A stretch of DNA of 64,000 nucleotides, from contig NC_133032.1 in the NCBI RefSeq assembly GCF_048771995.1, forward strand, positions 22,669,501-22,733,500, written 5' to 3'. This DNA is from Taeniopygia guttata. Its lineage: Eukaryota > Chordata > Aves > Passeriformes > Estrildidae. Position 1 is the stretch's first letter; the number at the start of each line of letters is the position of its first letter. A program made the translations under genes and the position numbers. The notes under the pieces were generated by a model that saw only the letters and a list, made by a program, of their open reading frames with translations, ran no database searches and was not told where the DNA came from. Below are positions 51,001 to 64,000 of this stretch, one piece after another.

Positions 51001-54000
51001 AATCATTCCTTGTGCGTGCAGAAATGAAACTTTGTTGGATGTTGCAATTTGAGACTTTGTTGCATTTGTTTCCTCAGCCATAGAAAAATGTTACTGGGGC
51101 ATCTGGGTGTTTAAATCATTCAGATGGTGGCTGTGTTCCACATACCTTGTGTTGCAGGAATCATGGCATTAAACTCTGAGAGACTCCATGCTTTGCTTTT
51201 TCTTCTCTATAGGTTAAATCCCTTCAGTTAGCTGCAGGTTTAGTATAGTTTTTCACAGTAAATGTTGCAGTTTACATGGTATAACTAAAACTACTGCACT
51301 AATTTTACTTCTTAATTAAATTAAAATGTTAGCCATATATATCTAGTTTTTAACTTAACAAATTAGCCCAAAATTAAACTCTGACATTTTTAGGGAAATG
51401 GTTGAAGATGCTCTAGTAAATTCCATAATAATGCTTCTGTTAACTTTGTAGTTTTTTCCCCTAGCTACTTCAGTGTTTAAATTGAGTAAAACTTAGGATA
51501 CTAAGGCAGAAAAATAAATGTGCAACAGTAGGATTTCACGTTTGTTGTGCACAAAGTCCTAATCAGGTTAAGATCTTGGATGCATTCCAGATCAAATTAG
51601 GGGTCAGCAACCAATACTAATTGGCATTGATGCTGCTGAAATTGTGTAATTGAGTATTATGCTGATTGTCACAGTGTGTTTTGTGCCACCCCTCCACTCC
51701 TCCACTTTATTTGGCAACTTAAAATTTACTAAATGATCAAAGGTTAATTCTGTTGTTTCATCTGTGCCTTTTTCTTACACTTGCAGGTTCTGGTCTGTGC
51801 TAGAGACAGAAAACTAGATAGGGTCAACATATGAAAAGCAGAAGTAAGTTCAAAAAAAATTGAAGTACATTTCCTTTAGATATTAATTTTGTCTAATAAA
51901 TACAGAAAGCTTAAAGATTTGTTGGGAAGTGGGGGAGTTTTTTTGTCAACTGCTAGGAAAGAGCTGCTTCAGCACAGCTTGTAATTTTACTGAAACATTT
52001 TGCGGGAACCTTATCACACTTGGCTGGTGGAGATGTGTATGGGTGTGATGGTCCATTGCCCTTCTCTGCTGATGATACTCCCATGATTGCCAACTACTGT
52101 GTTTGATGGCTTATTATGATAATAAATTTTTGGTCTTGTGAGAGAGAGGAGGGAACAAATCTTAAATGAATATTATCATGCTAATTAGGAAACCTAATCA
52201 CTGTGCTGTCCATTGTCAAATCCATCAAGTTTTGATGTATTTCAAATTAATATTCCAGTGGGTAGCTTTTGAAAGACAAAACATCTCTCCTACAGGGTAA
52301 GGATGTAGGCTTTTCTTGACTTTATGCAGAGTTCTAGAAGTAGTAATTTTATTGCTATTTCTATTAACTGCTGGGGCATTCTGCTTTAGTAATATGCGCT
52401 GACTTTGAATAGATTGAAATGATTCTCTTTGACTTTCTGAGTGCAGACTTTAGAGTTTTCTGACATGTATAAGGTTGCCATGAGTAAATTCCGCATCTTT
52501 GTGCATATGTATCGCATCTGTGGAAAATGGAAAGGGCTTTTATTAGCATTTCCTTTTTTATTGCGGGGGAATGTTTAAGTTGCCATCTTCTTGGTTTTAA
52601 TAGTTTAAGTGAAACAGGTAGAACTGATTAGGGAATAAAATTGTTAAAATATGTTATGAAAATCTTCTTAAAGTGCCAGTTGGATAGCTGGCAGATAAGG
52701 CAAAAAGCATGAGGATTTTCCCCCCAAGTATGAAACCTTAGCTGCTGATAAGAAAGAATTATGGTATAATCATCTTAACTTGCAAATCTGAACATAATTG
52801 CAAGTAAGGGGTGTTAGGTCTGGGTTTGTATTTTATTCAGAACAGTTTTGTCACGTGCTGAAGGAGTCACATGTGGACTCTGTGCGTTGGGTTTGGCTTG
52901 TTCTTGGTGGTTTTTTGTTGTCCTGGTCATGTGGGTTTTTCCTTTGGGTTTTTTTTTTTTTTTTGATTTACACCGGATCAGCCCTACTTTTTGAGAGTTA
53001 CTCCATGTTCTCTCTCCAGGTCTACTGTGCATTTCAATGGCCTCAGTATTTCTAAACCTTCTGTCTAAGTTGCCCTTGAAAGACTTTTTTGTGGTGCATG
53101 CTGTATGAAAGATGAGTATATTACTTACACCAAAAATGTGTAATCTAGCAGTTTCAGGTGCCTGCTGCTTGAACTTTGGTAAGTGCTGCTGATCCCTATC
53201 AGCACAACTGCACAGGGAAACAGAACAGGCTTTTAATTAAACCCAGGCTTTGATTAAAAAATTTTGATTGTGTTTGAAGAGAATGAACTGAATTTGCTCT
53301 ATGCCAGTATAGCTAATAAAAAAGTAAAAGGTTGTAACTGTTGCCTAGATGGGCAGTACCTGTAAAAGATTAGAGAAACTGTTTATGTTTAGTATCATTC
53401 GTGTGGGTGTGTATTTCCGTTTGAAGTAGTTGTAATATATGGAATTGCTCAAAGATGATTAATGTTGCAAAAAGTAGTAGTATAACCCCTAAATAGTTTG
53501 GATACAAGGCCATCTCCGGTCTTTTACCAAGGATAAATTTATTCCAGAAACTTGAGGAAAGGAAAAGCTCTGTTTTACCAGCTGCTTTTGAAGGTGGTTT
53601 GTTTTTTGTTTTAGCGGGAAAACTATTCGGTATTACAAACAAAAACCCAGAGTATCTCTGTGTATGGATGAGGTTATGTAAAAGTGCCTGAATATTAGAA
53701 CATTGAGTCCTCAGTGAGGTTTTTTTGGAGTGCAAGAAAATATGTTTGAAAATCCAGAACACTGTAAAATCAACCATCTCTACATAAATTCCATTCCCCT
53801 GTCTACACAAAAAAAAACTTGGGGAAGCTTAGCTGTGAAGCTTGCTGCATGGATTTTCAGTGCTGCCTGTCAAATCTGTAATTTTTCATAATCTTGAAAG
53901 ACTCAAATTTTCTGAATATACATTGGAACAGTATTGACAAAAACTTAAAAATTTGTTCAGGCTATAAATAGGAAATATGTATGAAAACAGCAGTGTGCAT

Positions 54001-57000
54001 TTAAGATCTTGCTCTTGTTTCTGTGGTGTTGGGGGGAGGAGGAAAAAAGTCTGTGTATTCCAACTGGAGTCATCGAGCACCTGTGGAAGGCTGTTTTCTT
54101 TTTGTCTCTATTTCACTTTGTTGTTTGTTGTGGTTTTACACTACTTTATTGTTTATACTGGTCTATAGCTAAGGTAAACGAAAAATACTGTGGGAAAACT
54201 TGCCTAATATGGTGCATGAGAGATTGGGTTGATTTAAGTTGTTTCTGCTGTGTTTATGTTGTATTTCTAAAGATATTATATATGAAGTTTAGCCCTGGAG
54301 AAAAAATAGTTTAAATTTCAGGTTAAAAGCCCCACAAAAAACATCCAAACACCCTCCTCACGGAACATTCCCACATATGTTAGTAACTTAGTGTCCTCAC
54401 TATTTAAAAAAAAAAACATGAAAAATGAATAATTTCACACTAAAATATTCATTAGTCCTTTCTTATGACTGGCTGGTTTGTATTCTGTTGTAATGTTGGT
54501 TTAACAGTACAAGAATAATGACTGTAAACAATATGCATTGTGTTTAACTATTCAGCAGTGAAGATTAATTATTAAACTCATACCAAGACAAAGGGGGGTA
54601 CCTGGTGTAGTTGTTGCACTAATTTACATTTACTACTGTTTTAATTCTCACACAATTATTTCACTGAGAAGCAGCTTATGCTTCCTTGTAATGGGCCACA
54701 GAGTTCCAATTATAGTAAGCTGAGTTTCAGAGTTTCATGAGAGCTTCTAATAACGTGATGAAAAAGGGTTACACTTTCTTTAGAGACACTGTTTCTTTGC
54801 CTGTTTTCTGTGAAGGAGAGTCCAATAGAGGCCATGTAATTTCCTGCTCTGGAGGAATCCTAGTGAAGTTAAAAGTCATACGGCTTGCCATACGCATCAA
54901 TTTTTGTAGCACAATCACCTTAATCAGTTGGGTTAAATATCTTAATTGTTGATGTTCACACAGCTCTTAATGGATTGCATTATACAGCATTAACATGGTC
55001 ATGTACATGTTTTATTTCTTATGTGTGGAAATTTTGACTGTCTGTCTAATTTCAATATAAAATTAACAGTGGTTTTCTCTCTGTTTTGTGAGATGTTCTT
55101 TGCAGTTCTTAAAGCCCCTCTCTAACTTTCAGAAAACTAGTGTTACTGAAAATGACAGACACTGAGATAATGCTGAATGCATGACATGGAAGAAGACAAG
55201 TTGTTTCCTCTGCAGTGACAGCTGGAAGTAATAAAGGCATCTACAGTTTTAACTGTGAAAGTTGAAGCAGATCTTAGATTTCAGATTCTTGATGCTACTG
55301 TGCTTTACCTCTGAATAGTGAACAGCCTCTGTATGTGACTTTTAAGTCCTTCTTGTAAGTGTGTAGGATTCAATTTGCTCATATATTCATTAGGTCAAGC
55401 AGAAGAGATCTGGGCTGTTCTGAAATTGTGTCATCTTGATGAGTAGTGGTGTGATCAGTGATGTTTCATTTAACTACATTTGTTGAGTTTGCTTTTTAAA
55501 GTCTAGGAACTTGTGATGGAAAAGTAAGACCGGCATATCAATCAGAATTAATTTTATCCTTGAAAGCCATGCATCTTAAATGTGAATGAAGCATCTGTGT
55601 CAGATATGAAATTTATGGCATCGTGCAGTAAAACCATGTCTTAATTCTTAAGGATCTTTATTTTAACTTGCCATTTTGAAAGCTTATTTGGAACTTTGTA
55701 TTCTTACTGCATCATTTTTTAGAAGTCAGCAAGATGACATAATTGTAGCTATAACTGAGGTAAATTCAGATAAATTTGGAGATTACACTCATTTAAGAAT
55801 TTGTGAATGTGCAAGTAAGTGTATGGATGGGGGGAAATTTGTCACTTCAGCTTAATCTATTTACACTCCTCCTCCCGGAGGTGGAGGCTTTACCATCTGG
55901 AAGTTGGAAAGATTAGAATAAGGGATTTCATTACTTTCAGCAGAGGATCCTCTAGGTTAGATCTCTTTGAGAGTAGGGTAGAAGAAAGGAGGTTAGGTAA
56001 ATTAATGAATATGTAACCTAAATTCCATTTTGTGGAAATTACAGTTGGTAGGGAATACTGCAATGAGAAATATAAACTGGTATTGGAATTTAGACGTGGT
56101 CTGGAATTGACTTCAACTTTTTAATGGATATTTTTATAATGTAACAGGCATTTATTTCTCTCAAGTGACGATTTTACACCTCAAAAGTGGGAAGCTGCTT
56201 AGAATATTCAGCTGGTATTTCTAGAACGTTTCTGCATGAATTTCTTTTCTTTACAGACCAGATAGTGATCTTAGCATGATGTTTGCAGTCTTATTCCAAA
56301 GTGCATATTGGGGGAGGTTTTGGTAGTGTGTCTTTTTGTTGATTTGTTTTGTTTTGGTTTGAATTTTGTTTTGGTTTTGTTCCCACAGAAATTCTGTTTC
56401 AAGATTTATCTTAGTGTGTGTCTGTTCATTTTTACTAATTAGCACTGAGTGCCTTAAAAAGACCACCTTAACTGTGATTTTTGCAAGTGTTAGTTTGCTG
56501 AGGCGTTTTTTTAGGCTCTTTCTTTTACTATGCATTTTGCATCTTTATTTATCTAGATTTAATTTACTTCATGAACCAAAACCATGAACAAGAAGGTGTT
56601 TTGGGAGAGGTAGAATTACACAGAAAGTAATTTGCATGAAGATGTTTTTGTAAGAAGTTAATGCAGACAAACTAGCATAAGAAGAGTTACTGCATATGAA
56701 CTGATGCAAAGGGAGGAAAAACCTGTATTGTCTGGCGTAGGATGGGTTATCACCAGGATCCTGACAAGAGAATGTTTTAGGTTTTATGTAGGATGACTAC
56801 AGGAAGTTGTTTCTAAGGAAACTGGTGCTGAGAGAATAAGGTAACTTTTCTGTGGCTGACCTACGTGTTTGTGTATATATATATTTTTAAGTGCGTCAGG
56901 TTTTTATAATAGAATAATTAGGGTGTGTTTTGTGGTATTTAAGGCTGCAGGATAATGTCTTTATTATTATTGTTTCCAAAATCCTGTAAGTAATGTAGCA

Positions 57001-60000
57001 GAGTATTTTCTTTGAATACAGAAAATAAGTTTCCTGTTCCTCGTTCTTCAACTCTTCATCTCAACTCTTCTCTGCTTTATTTGTTGCATGAACTCCTAGG
57101 AGAGGGATTTAGCCATGAGTGTACAATTGTGTTTAATTCAAGTTCTGCTGATTTGCCTCTATGAGGCACTTAAATTTTTTTCTGTAGAGTCACCTGACTT
57201 CTGTAGCTGTCTACAACTACTCTGTGCAATACTATAAAAAATCAGCCTTCGAGTAGTTTTTAAAACTGTTATATAGTGTCTATTTTCAGTATTGTATTTT
57301 CATTCTCACTGCCCTAATTGTTTGTCTTCAACAATTTTGTATCTGTAAAGCAGTTTCATTGTAGGACTGGCAAAAAGATAGGTTTGCAGCTGAGCTTTGT
57401 GGTGCTTGAAAAGGCACAGAAGATAATTTAGAGCTTAAAATGACTTAGAGGAGGCTTTTTGGAACAGATAGGCTGTACCTTTTCTTTACTCCTTTTTTGA
57501 CAGCTGCTGAAATTGATGTGACCTTTTTGATAAGAAATGGATCTTACTGTGCAAGTATGGTACCATGTAAAGTTTACAAGACTTTGATGATTATTATCAA
57601 TCATCTTTGATTTCTCTGTGGTAAGGCTTTCTCCCATTGTTTTCACATAACTTTCTTTGTTGCTGATATCCAAAAAGAAAGCTTTTTAGCCTGGTTTTTA
57701 GTAGTGAGTCAGAGTGGGCTGTACTGTCTTATCCAAGTTGTTTTGCATGACTAAGGCTTGTCTAATAAGGCTGGCAACCTAAATCCCACGTAAAGAATAC
57801 ATCAGCATTTATGTTTTAAAGTTGGAATGCATGCCTGTCTGCTGAAACTTGCAATTAAATTGCCTAAAAACTAAAGTTGGAAGATTGCTTTTTCTATTAA
57901 GGAGAAAGCTTGAGATGACAATTTAAATTAATAAGTTTCCCAAGGAGGTTTTACTTCTTTCTGTCTTTGTCAGTTTTTACCTTATTTCTCTGTACTGTGT
58001 AGCTGTATGGCCAAGAGAATTCTGGCAGAATGTTTGAACCTCTTTGAAATGGCAAGTTGTAGTTGTAGCTTTGATTTGTTGAGGACAATAGTTTTTAAAT
58101 GTATTATTTTATGTTCTTACCAAAATGACAGTTTATGTAAGTGTCTACTAAATAGGATTCTGGTTTATGTATATGGATACAGGGAGATCACAATGATATT
58201 TGTATTATATTTATCATAACAGATATATATTACAATACATATACTTTTAAGTAAGTACAAGAAGTCATCCACCAAAATGGAGCATTTCCAAGGCTGATTT
58301 TATTTTTTCTTGGGATTAGATCAGTGTGAGAGTCAGACCCTTTTCTAGTGTGGAAACAGACCATACTGTGGCTGTTTAATATCTTCTGGTATATAACTTC
58401 AGAGCAGCTGGATGAAGCTGTATACACATATTTACTGAGTGGTTAAGCAAGAAGTTGCTTTTAAGAGAAGTTTTTTCTGTAAAGCATGTCAGTGAAGTGC
58501 TAGTTTACACCATTAAGTTTTCTTCTTTACTCTTCTTGTTCTACCACAGAAGTAACTATGTAAAACAGGTGTTATGATGTTCATCTATAATAGCTTCTTA
58601 TTGTCCTCATGATATTTTAGGGTAACTTGGTGTGAGAAACAGTACACTGTTAACAGTCTAAGATTTCTATCTTGGTGCATTCAAACATTTTATTTTTTAT
58701 TACTCTATTACAAAAAGAATAAGTCCATTCTGCCTTCTCAACCACTCAATTCCACATGCTTCTAAGACAAGGAGCTCTTTATTTCTCTGTTTTAGAAACA
58801 TTATTCCCATATCCAGGTTAGAAGTTATTTTTCATAATCCTTGTCTTCAATTGCTTCTTTGACATTTTTCTGTCATATACATATTTATTTTGTTTGCCTC
58901 CAATGTTGGCCAATATTTAATATAGTAGCATATTACTAGTTTTGTATGCTCTACTTTCATGTTTTCAAATTTACTTTAAATGACTTCGTATAATCAAGCA
59001 TCTTGATTTATTTTCTGCTGCTGATGCATTCCTGAACAGATATTTTCATTGCATCATCAAGTGTATTATCTAGTCTTTATCCATTTAGTCTTTTACACCT
59101 CTGCATTCAGGAATAGCTCATCACGAGAAGTTCAGATTGTGCTTTTGTTGTCTGCATTTATCAGCATGTTGCCTGGTTTTCTTCCTCCAGAGTTTCCCAG
59201 TCTCATTAGTGTGGGTGTGTGGTGGGGAAGCTTCTTTCCTGTGTACTTCTGACCACCTCGTCTTATGTTGTCTTCTATCTATTCTGCTTTTCAGGGTGTT
59301 AACCATGTTTAACACAGGTGCTCTTTTTACAGAGCTATGACCTTGCTAAATCAAAGAAACTGGAAGTATGTTTAGTTCAGAGTAAGGATGCATTCTTGAT
59401 GCTTTCCACGCTACTTTTTTTTTACAGAAGCAGCATGGAAAAATCTTTCTTCAAATATGTTTCTTTCCATGCTCAGTAATGACTTATAGATATGAGAGGA
59501 GTGTTTACATAGCTTGGAAGAACAAGCTATAATTGATAATAGAGTTTTCTGTTCTTTTAGACTTGTCAGTTCATAATGTTCTCTTACATAAGTGGCACTG
59601 GTAAGAAGTCAAAGAAGTCATGTAGCATGAAGCTTTATTATTTTGGCTGACACAGTTCAGGTTTTAATTGCAAATTATTATTCTTATGGCCTCTAAGGCA
59701 AAAATACATAATATTTTCATTCATTGTGCAGCTAGTACAAAATTTGCCTTGTATGCATCATGCCATCTAGTATATAATGGCCAAGAACTGGACTCATTTT
59801 GAAGGGTGTGTCCTCTAATGTAATCTCTCCAATGTATGTTTAAACCTGTATAAACTACTGGCCTCTTTAAAACAAACATACAAACAAAAACCCTGAATAA
59901 AATACAAGCCACCAACAAAAAGACCTCTGCATACTTAAATAATCATATCTTCTTAAATATCATACATTATGAATATCTAATCGGTGGCATTTTTTTTTTC

Positions 60001-60339
60001 ATTCTAATCCCTACTGTTATAGTTGATAGTGTAGCAAGTGATACTGGCTGAGATTGTTTGGGTAATCATTTTGCTGTTGCAGATTGGTCTTGGTTAGTCT
60101 TGGTTTAAATGCAGACTGGTAAATAATAATGTATTCAGTATGTGTTTTTTCTAAATGTAAGTGAAAAACAAGCTCTTTGATGAGCATAGTTGATTAAACC
60201 CTTTTTAATTTCTTTTATTGTAGTGAGAAATTCTTGAGGAGTCAGAGTTTAAGTTTCATTATTCTTCTAGTATATTGTTGGAACAAACATTTTTTTAGAT
60301 TTTTATATTTTCAAAGGCATAAATCTTGAGAATGGTGAA

Positions 60340-60495
60340 TCCACCATCCTTGGAGGGATGTAAAAACTGATGTAGATGTGACACTGAAGGACGTGGTATA
60401 TTGGTGGAGTTGGCAGTGCTGTGTTGCACAGTGGTTGGACTCAACAGTCTTAAAGGTCTTTTCCAATCAAGGTGATTCTATGATTCCATGATTTG
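60340..60495 (+). mobile_element. CR1 LINE, short 3' end fragment
   Basis: CR1 tail landmarks in order: a CATCCTTGGAGGGATGTAAA block, TGGTTGGACTCAACAGTCTT, GGTCTTTTCCAATCAAGGT, and a GATTCTATGATTCCATGAT tail. Heavily 5'-truncated and old. Confidence 0.85.
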
Positions 60496-61204
60496 TGTGC
60501 ATAGCATGATCAAGGAGAGTGCTCTGATTTGGTAAAATTTTGTTTCTTAACTGTAATTGACAAATGCACAGTGCAGGACTAACTTCCTTCAGAACAGAGT
60601 AGTATAGCTCTAATATTAAGTAGAAAGATTCCAGGTGTAATTTAATAGCTTATGTGTCATATTCTGCTTGTTTATACCAAATGAGTAAATTTAGGAGAAC
60701 ACATTTAAACTACCATTTCAAGTGCTTTTATGGGGAGGCTTTTTGGTAACTGATTTTTTTTGTATTTGATTTAAACATTGGGTGACTGCATTCCTAACTA
60801 TAACGTTTCCTGTTCCATGCTTTAATATGAATTCAAATTTGCTTACTTGTTCAGTATTTAAGAAATTTTCATCAGACCAGTTGTAAAAATATTTTGATAA
60901 GTTTTATTATTACTGTTACTAATAACTACATTTTTGATTACTTTTTTATAGTTCCTATGTAAGAACCTTTAAATCGCAGTAGAAAAAAAAATTATAATGG
61001 TTTTTAAATAAACATGAGAAATCTCTTATATTCCCTGTATTTTGTTTGCTTTGGGACAGATGTGAACACTCTGGAAATGAAATTCAATACTCTTGGTTCA
61101 GGCTACTTCAACCTTGAATAAATATGCACAGGGCTTAATGTATTGAACCAATTTACTTTAGGAACACACCCACGCAGTGTTTGATACATTTATATTTTTC
61201 CCCC

Positions 61205-61540
61205 CAGAGGTGTAGCCAGCAGTGTCCATGTGCCTCTGGAGCAGTGTCCAAGTTGCCAGTGCAGCCCAGCCCGGCTGGAGCGGGATGGGGCCCGAGCTGA
61301 GAGGCACACACACCCTGCTTTGCTCAGTGCTCCTGGGCAGGGGCAGTGCAGCCTGTTTGCTGGCAGTCCAGCAGCTGCCTGTCTTGCCTCTTTGTACAAG
61401 TCCTTAAAAATGGCTTTGATATCCAGGCAAATAATTTGAACGGGAGAGATGATTTGTCCTAAAACTGAACCAGCAGTGACCATAGCCAGACCAGATGTGG
61501 ATTGCTTCTGTATTGATGCAGCAGTTGAGGTTCTCAAGCT
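61205..61540 (-). other. GC-rich patch with unidentified 115-codon open frame
   Basis: The half at 61205-61390 is much more GC-rich than the surrounding intron. The minus strand stays open from 61537 to 61190. The predicted protein resembles nothing I know and has no clear domain. It may be an old inserted fragment or a chance frame. Confidence 0.25.
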
Positions 61541-63122
61541 GATTTACAGTGAAAGAAGTTCCCTAGTAGGGATGCTTGGAGCTTAATGCATGGCAGAACC
61601 ATTAATATACCTGAAGTTTGCTCCTCTCTGAGTTGTTTTCCTCAGGGTCACTATGAAGGGATTCTTCAGCAAAAGGTGAACTTTGGTGTAATACATGATT
61701 TTCATGACAGCACTGAAATTTTGGCTCTGTAAGGAATGTGTACCTAAGAAATAATAGTATGGGAGAGTCTTTAATATATTCAATTTAAGAATTACATGTT
61801 CTCTAAAGTCAGGGTATGAATTCAGTTCACATTTTATAAAATTATTACTTTCTTCTTTCATCTTACACTGTTCTTTGTAAGTACTGTGCCTCACTAATAT
61901 GGAAGGATTTTCTACGTAAGTGACAAAAGCTGTTTTTTGGATGAAGGTAGTTCCTCCCTTCCTCCTGCTAAAAGACTGAGCTTTTTTTTATTGCTTTACT
62001 GCAGAGGGATTCAAAGATTCATGTGGACTTTGGAGGATTTGGTAAACTTCAATTTGTAAGGCCAAAAAATGTTTACATGAATGCTTGTTTTACTTTACTA
62101 TATTTTTTCCTGATTTTGTGATCATCATACTTTTTTTTATCTTTTAGAAAACGGGGCAGTACTTGAAGGCTTGACAAATGCATCCCAGGTTGAAAAATTT
62201 CTGCATTCCTTCTCCTCTTCCTCCTTTAGAAAATTGACTTTTTTAAAGAGGTAAAGTTGAATGTTGCAGGTTTTTTTTTACCGGGTAGAGTGAACTAGAA
62301 CTCATCTTCTTCTGTAGCATGTGCTATGATGTTTTAAACTAAATTATATACATGTATCACTCTGACATGGTATCAGGATGTCTTTGTATACTTTTGTTTG
62401 TAGATCTAATTCGTTCTGTTATTTTACAGAATTATTTTTCAGTGCTTCTGCTGAAACAAATCACTCAAGTGTTACTTGAATTTAAATTCATGTTATTTCT
62501 GAATTTGTTGTATTTTAGGATGTTTAAAACATGCTTTAGAAATCTGAAGAAATTCCTTGCCCACAAGAGAGCTGGTGTTCTCTTAATGACTTCCTGCCGA
62601 GGGCCATTGAAAAAATGATATGTTAACTCAAAAAATGTGTTGGGAAGCCTTTTATCTTATTTCACTTCACTTTTCATTTAAAAAATACTGATTGTTCTTA
62701 AATTCAAATCTTTCAGAATTCAAAACAAGTAAGTTCTGAGAAGAGAATTGATGATTCCAGTCATGTAGTCTGGCTATTAAAAGGTCATTTATTGTAGCAC
62801 TTCTATGATGTAACTTGTATGTCAAAACATATAATTTTTTTTGAACCTAAATAGTTTTCAAAACACAACTGAAAGACAACTGAAGCACTGAATCCTTCTT
62901 TTTCCTCCTCCCCCATTTATACGCAGCATTTTAGACTAAACAAAGAAAACCATTAAAGTACTATTAAAAATGGGACTGATTGTCCAAAATGCAACTTTTT
63001 GATTGTTTTGTATTATACAATTTTATTGGAAAGATATTAATAGCTTTTCATTGTGTACGATTGTAAAAAACTAAATTTTCGTACCATAAGTAATATTTAA
63101 CTTCTTTCATTTCCTTCTAAAG

Positions 63123-63201
63123 GTAAGAGAGAAGCAAAAGAAGTAAGAAAATGCTGGGATCAGAACGAGGTGTGGTGGAAGAATGGCTGTCAGAATTCAA
63201 G
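63123..63201 (+). CDS. HYCC2: Hyccin 2 (FAM126B), first coding exon
   Basis: Known role: hyccin-family subunit of the PI4KA-TTC7-EFR3 complex, which makes phosphatidylinositol 4-phosphate at the plasma membrane. The ATG at 63151 opens MLGSERGVVEEWLSEFK. This closely matches the hyccin N-terminus (FAM126A/B both have VVEEWLSEFK; the ML start favours FAM126B). The exon ends at 63201 with donor AAG/GTGAAC. The rest of the gene lies to the right. The exon start is placed after TTCTAAAG at 63122, but a slightly later acceptor is possible. Position next to NDUFB3, on the opposite strand, agrees with tetrapod synteny. Confidence 0.88.
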
Positions 63202-64000
63202 GTGAACTGAGAAGATTAATGATATCTAAACCATTGGCTTAATGCCACCAAACAAAGCAGTGGGGTTTCTTAATATCAAATAATTAACAATTTAACTATC
63301 TATTACTTGAGCTTTCAATTTCTTATACTGCATAAAGCATGCAAAGGTCTGTGCAATTGAGTTGACTGGTAAATAATACGTAGTGCATAATTCTAATAGT
63401 AGTTTATTTTTATTGTTTATTATTGTAGATCAGGACACTGCAATAGCAATATGGTCTTCTGAATGTGTATTCTGTGTAGATCAAGCTGACAGAATTTAAC
63501 TAACAGCTGGATAATGCAGCCCAAATTTGCAATTGAGGAACCTTTTACTTTAAAAATAATTAGTATATATTTACTTGGACTCTAAAAAAAATCAAAGAAA
63601 AATACTTTACTTTTTTCCCCCATGATCTGCATAAGATTAATTGTTTCATCATGAAGAATTTGAAGTATTTTTAAGCTTTTTGCATCTTGATAATTATGCT
63701 TAGTGAAATACAAGATAATGCATAAACAAGAAAACAGGATTTCATGACTGATAAGAAATTAGTCTGTTATTTAAATTAAGAATTAGTAGTTCCTCACATC
63801 ATTGATGAGAGTAAGTCATTATGTGTTGTTGTTGGAAATTTGCTTAAGTTCCGAGGATGCAAAATCCATAAACATGGTTGCTTGGGGAAGACTCGAGGCT
63901 GTCCATGCTCATTCTATACTCTTGGCACCTCTTAAGTAAGTTGAGTTGATTTGATAAAGTTTTCAAAAAGATCCTGTTAAATACAGGCTATCAAGAAAGA
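63202..64000 (+). other. Start of HYCC2 second intron
   Basis: AT-rich intronic sequence running off the window. No further exon was recognised. Confidence 0.7.

Larger units (their letters stand above)
43849..63122 (+). other. Large first intron of HYCC2
   Basis: About 19 kb of AT-rich sequence with no coding exon recognised. It holds a possible 17-nt microexon (45067-45083), a short CR1 end (60340-60495) and a GC-rich patch at 61205-61400. Several T runs, for example near 49820, are simple homopolymers. Confidence 0.7.

Noticed and set aside
1-64000. Endogenous retrovirus, CRISPR, tRNA or rRNA content
   Set aside because: No paired long terminal repeats, no retroviral protein motifs, no regularly spaced repeats and no tRNA-like folds were recognised by eye. 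Weak or very old copies could still be missed.

Overview
The window is vertebrate nuclear DNA, most likely from a bird. The genes are split by spliced introns. The intergenic DNA is AT-rich, with a few sharp CpG islands. The only interspersed repeats I recognise are CR1-type LINE 3' ends (about 21440-21930 and 60340-60495). I see no mammalian-type SINEs and no endogenous retrovirus. Gene order is death-effector caspases, CFLAR, NDUFB3, HYCC2, which matches the conserved tetrapod CASP8/CASP10/CFLAR neighbourhood.

Region by region: (1) 69-5731, minus strand: a CASP8-family initiator caspase (CASP18 or CASP8) whose last coding exon lies outside the left edge. (2) 5732-12654: intergenic DNA with candidate 5' noncoding exons of that gene and the CASP10 3' region, including an AAT microsatellite. 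(3) 12655-18415, minus strand: complete CASP10 coding region (7 coding exons, 475 aa), with a CpG-island promoter at about 19430-19960. (4) 19980-24315: intergenic DNA with a CR1 element and a 112-bp direct duplication just downstream of the CFLAR stop codon. (5) 24316-34229, minus strand: complete CFLAR coding region (9 coding exons, 484 aa), with a CpG-island promoter near 37150-37700. (6) 40650-41733, minus strand: NDUFB3 (2 coding exons, 96 aa). (7) 42700-43760: CpG island that looks like a bidirectional NDUFB3/HYCC2 promoter. (8) 43805-64000, plus strand: the start of HYCC2 (FAM126B), with a 5' noncoding exon, a first intron of about 19 kb, the first coding exon at 63151-63201, and the rest outside the right edge.

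The three minus-strand genes are paralogues forming one apoptosis-control module. All have two death effector domains (DEDs) and a caspase-like C-terminus, with matching exon sizes and phases. CASP10 and the left caspase keep the catalytic His and Cys. CFLAR has replaced both (SRG and QSYVV) and lacks the substrate-binding Arg, so it is the pseudo-caspase regulator. In known biology these proteins assemble through their DEDs with FADD at death receptors, and FLIP sets the threshold for caspase-8 activation. NDUFB3 (complex I) and HYCC2 (PI4KA complex) are neighbours without a known functional link to the module.

Exon boundaries were worked out by hand from splice motifs, reading phase and family alignment from memory. 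No database search or transcript evidence was available.
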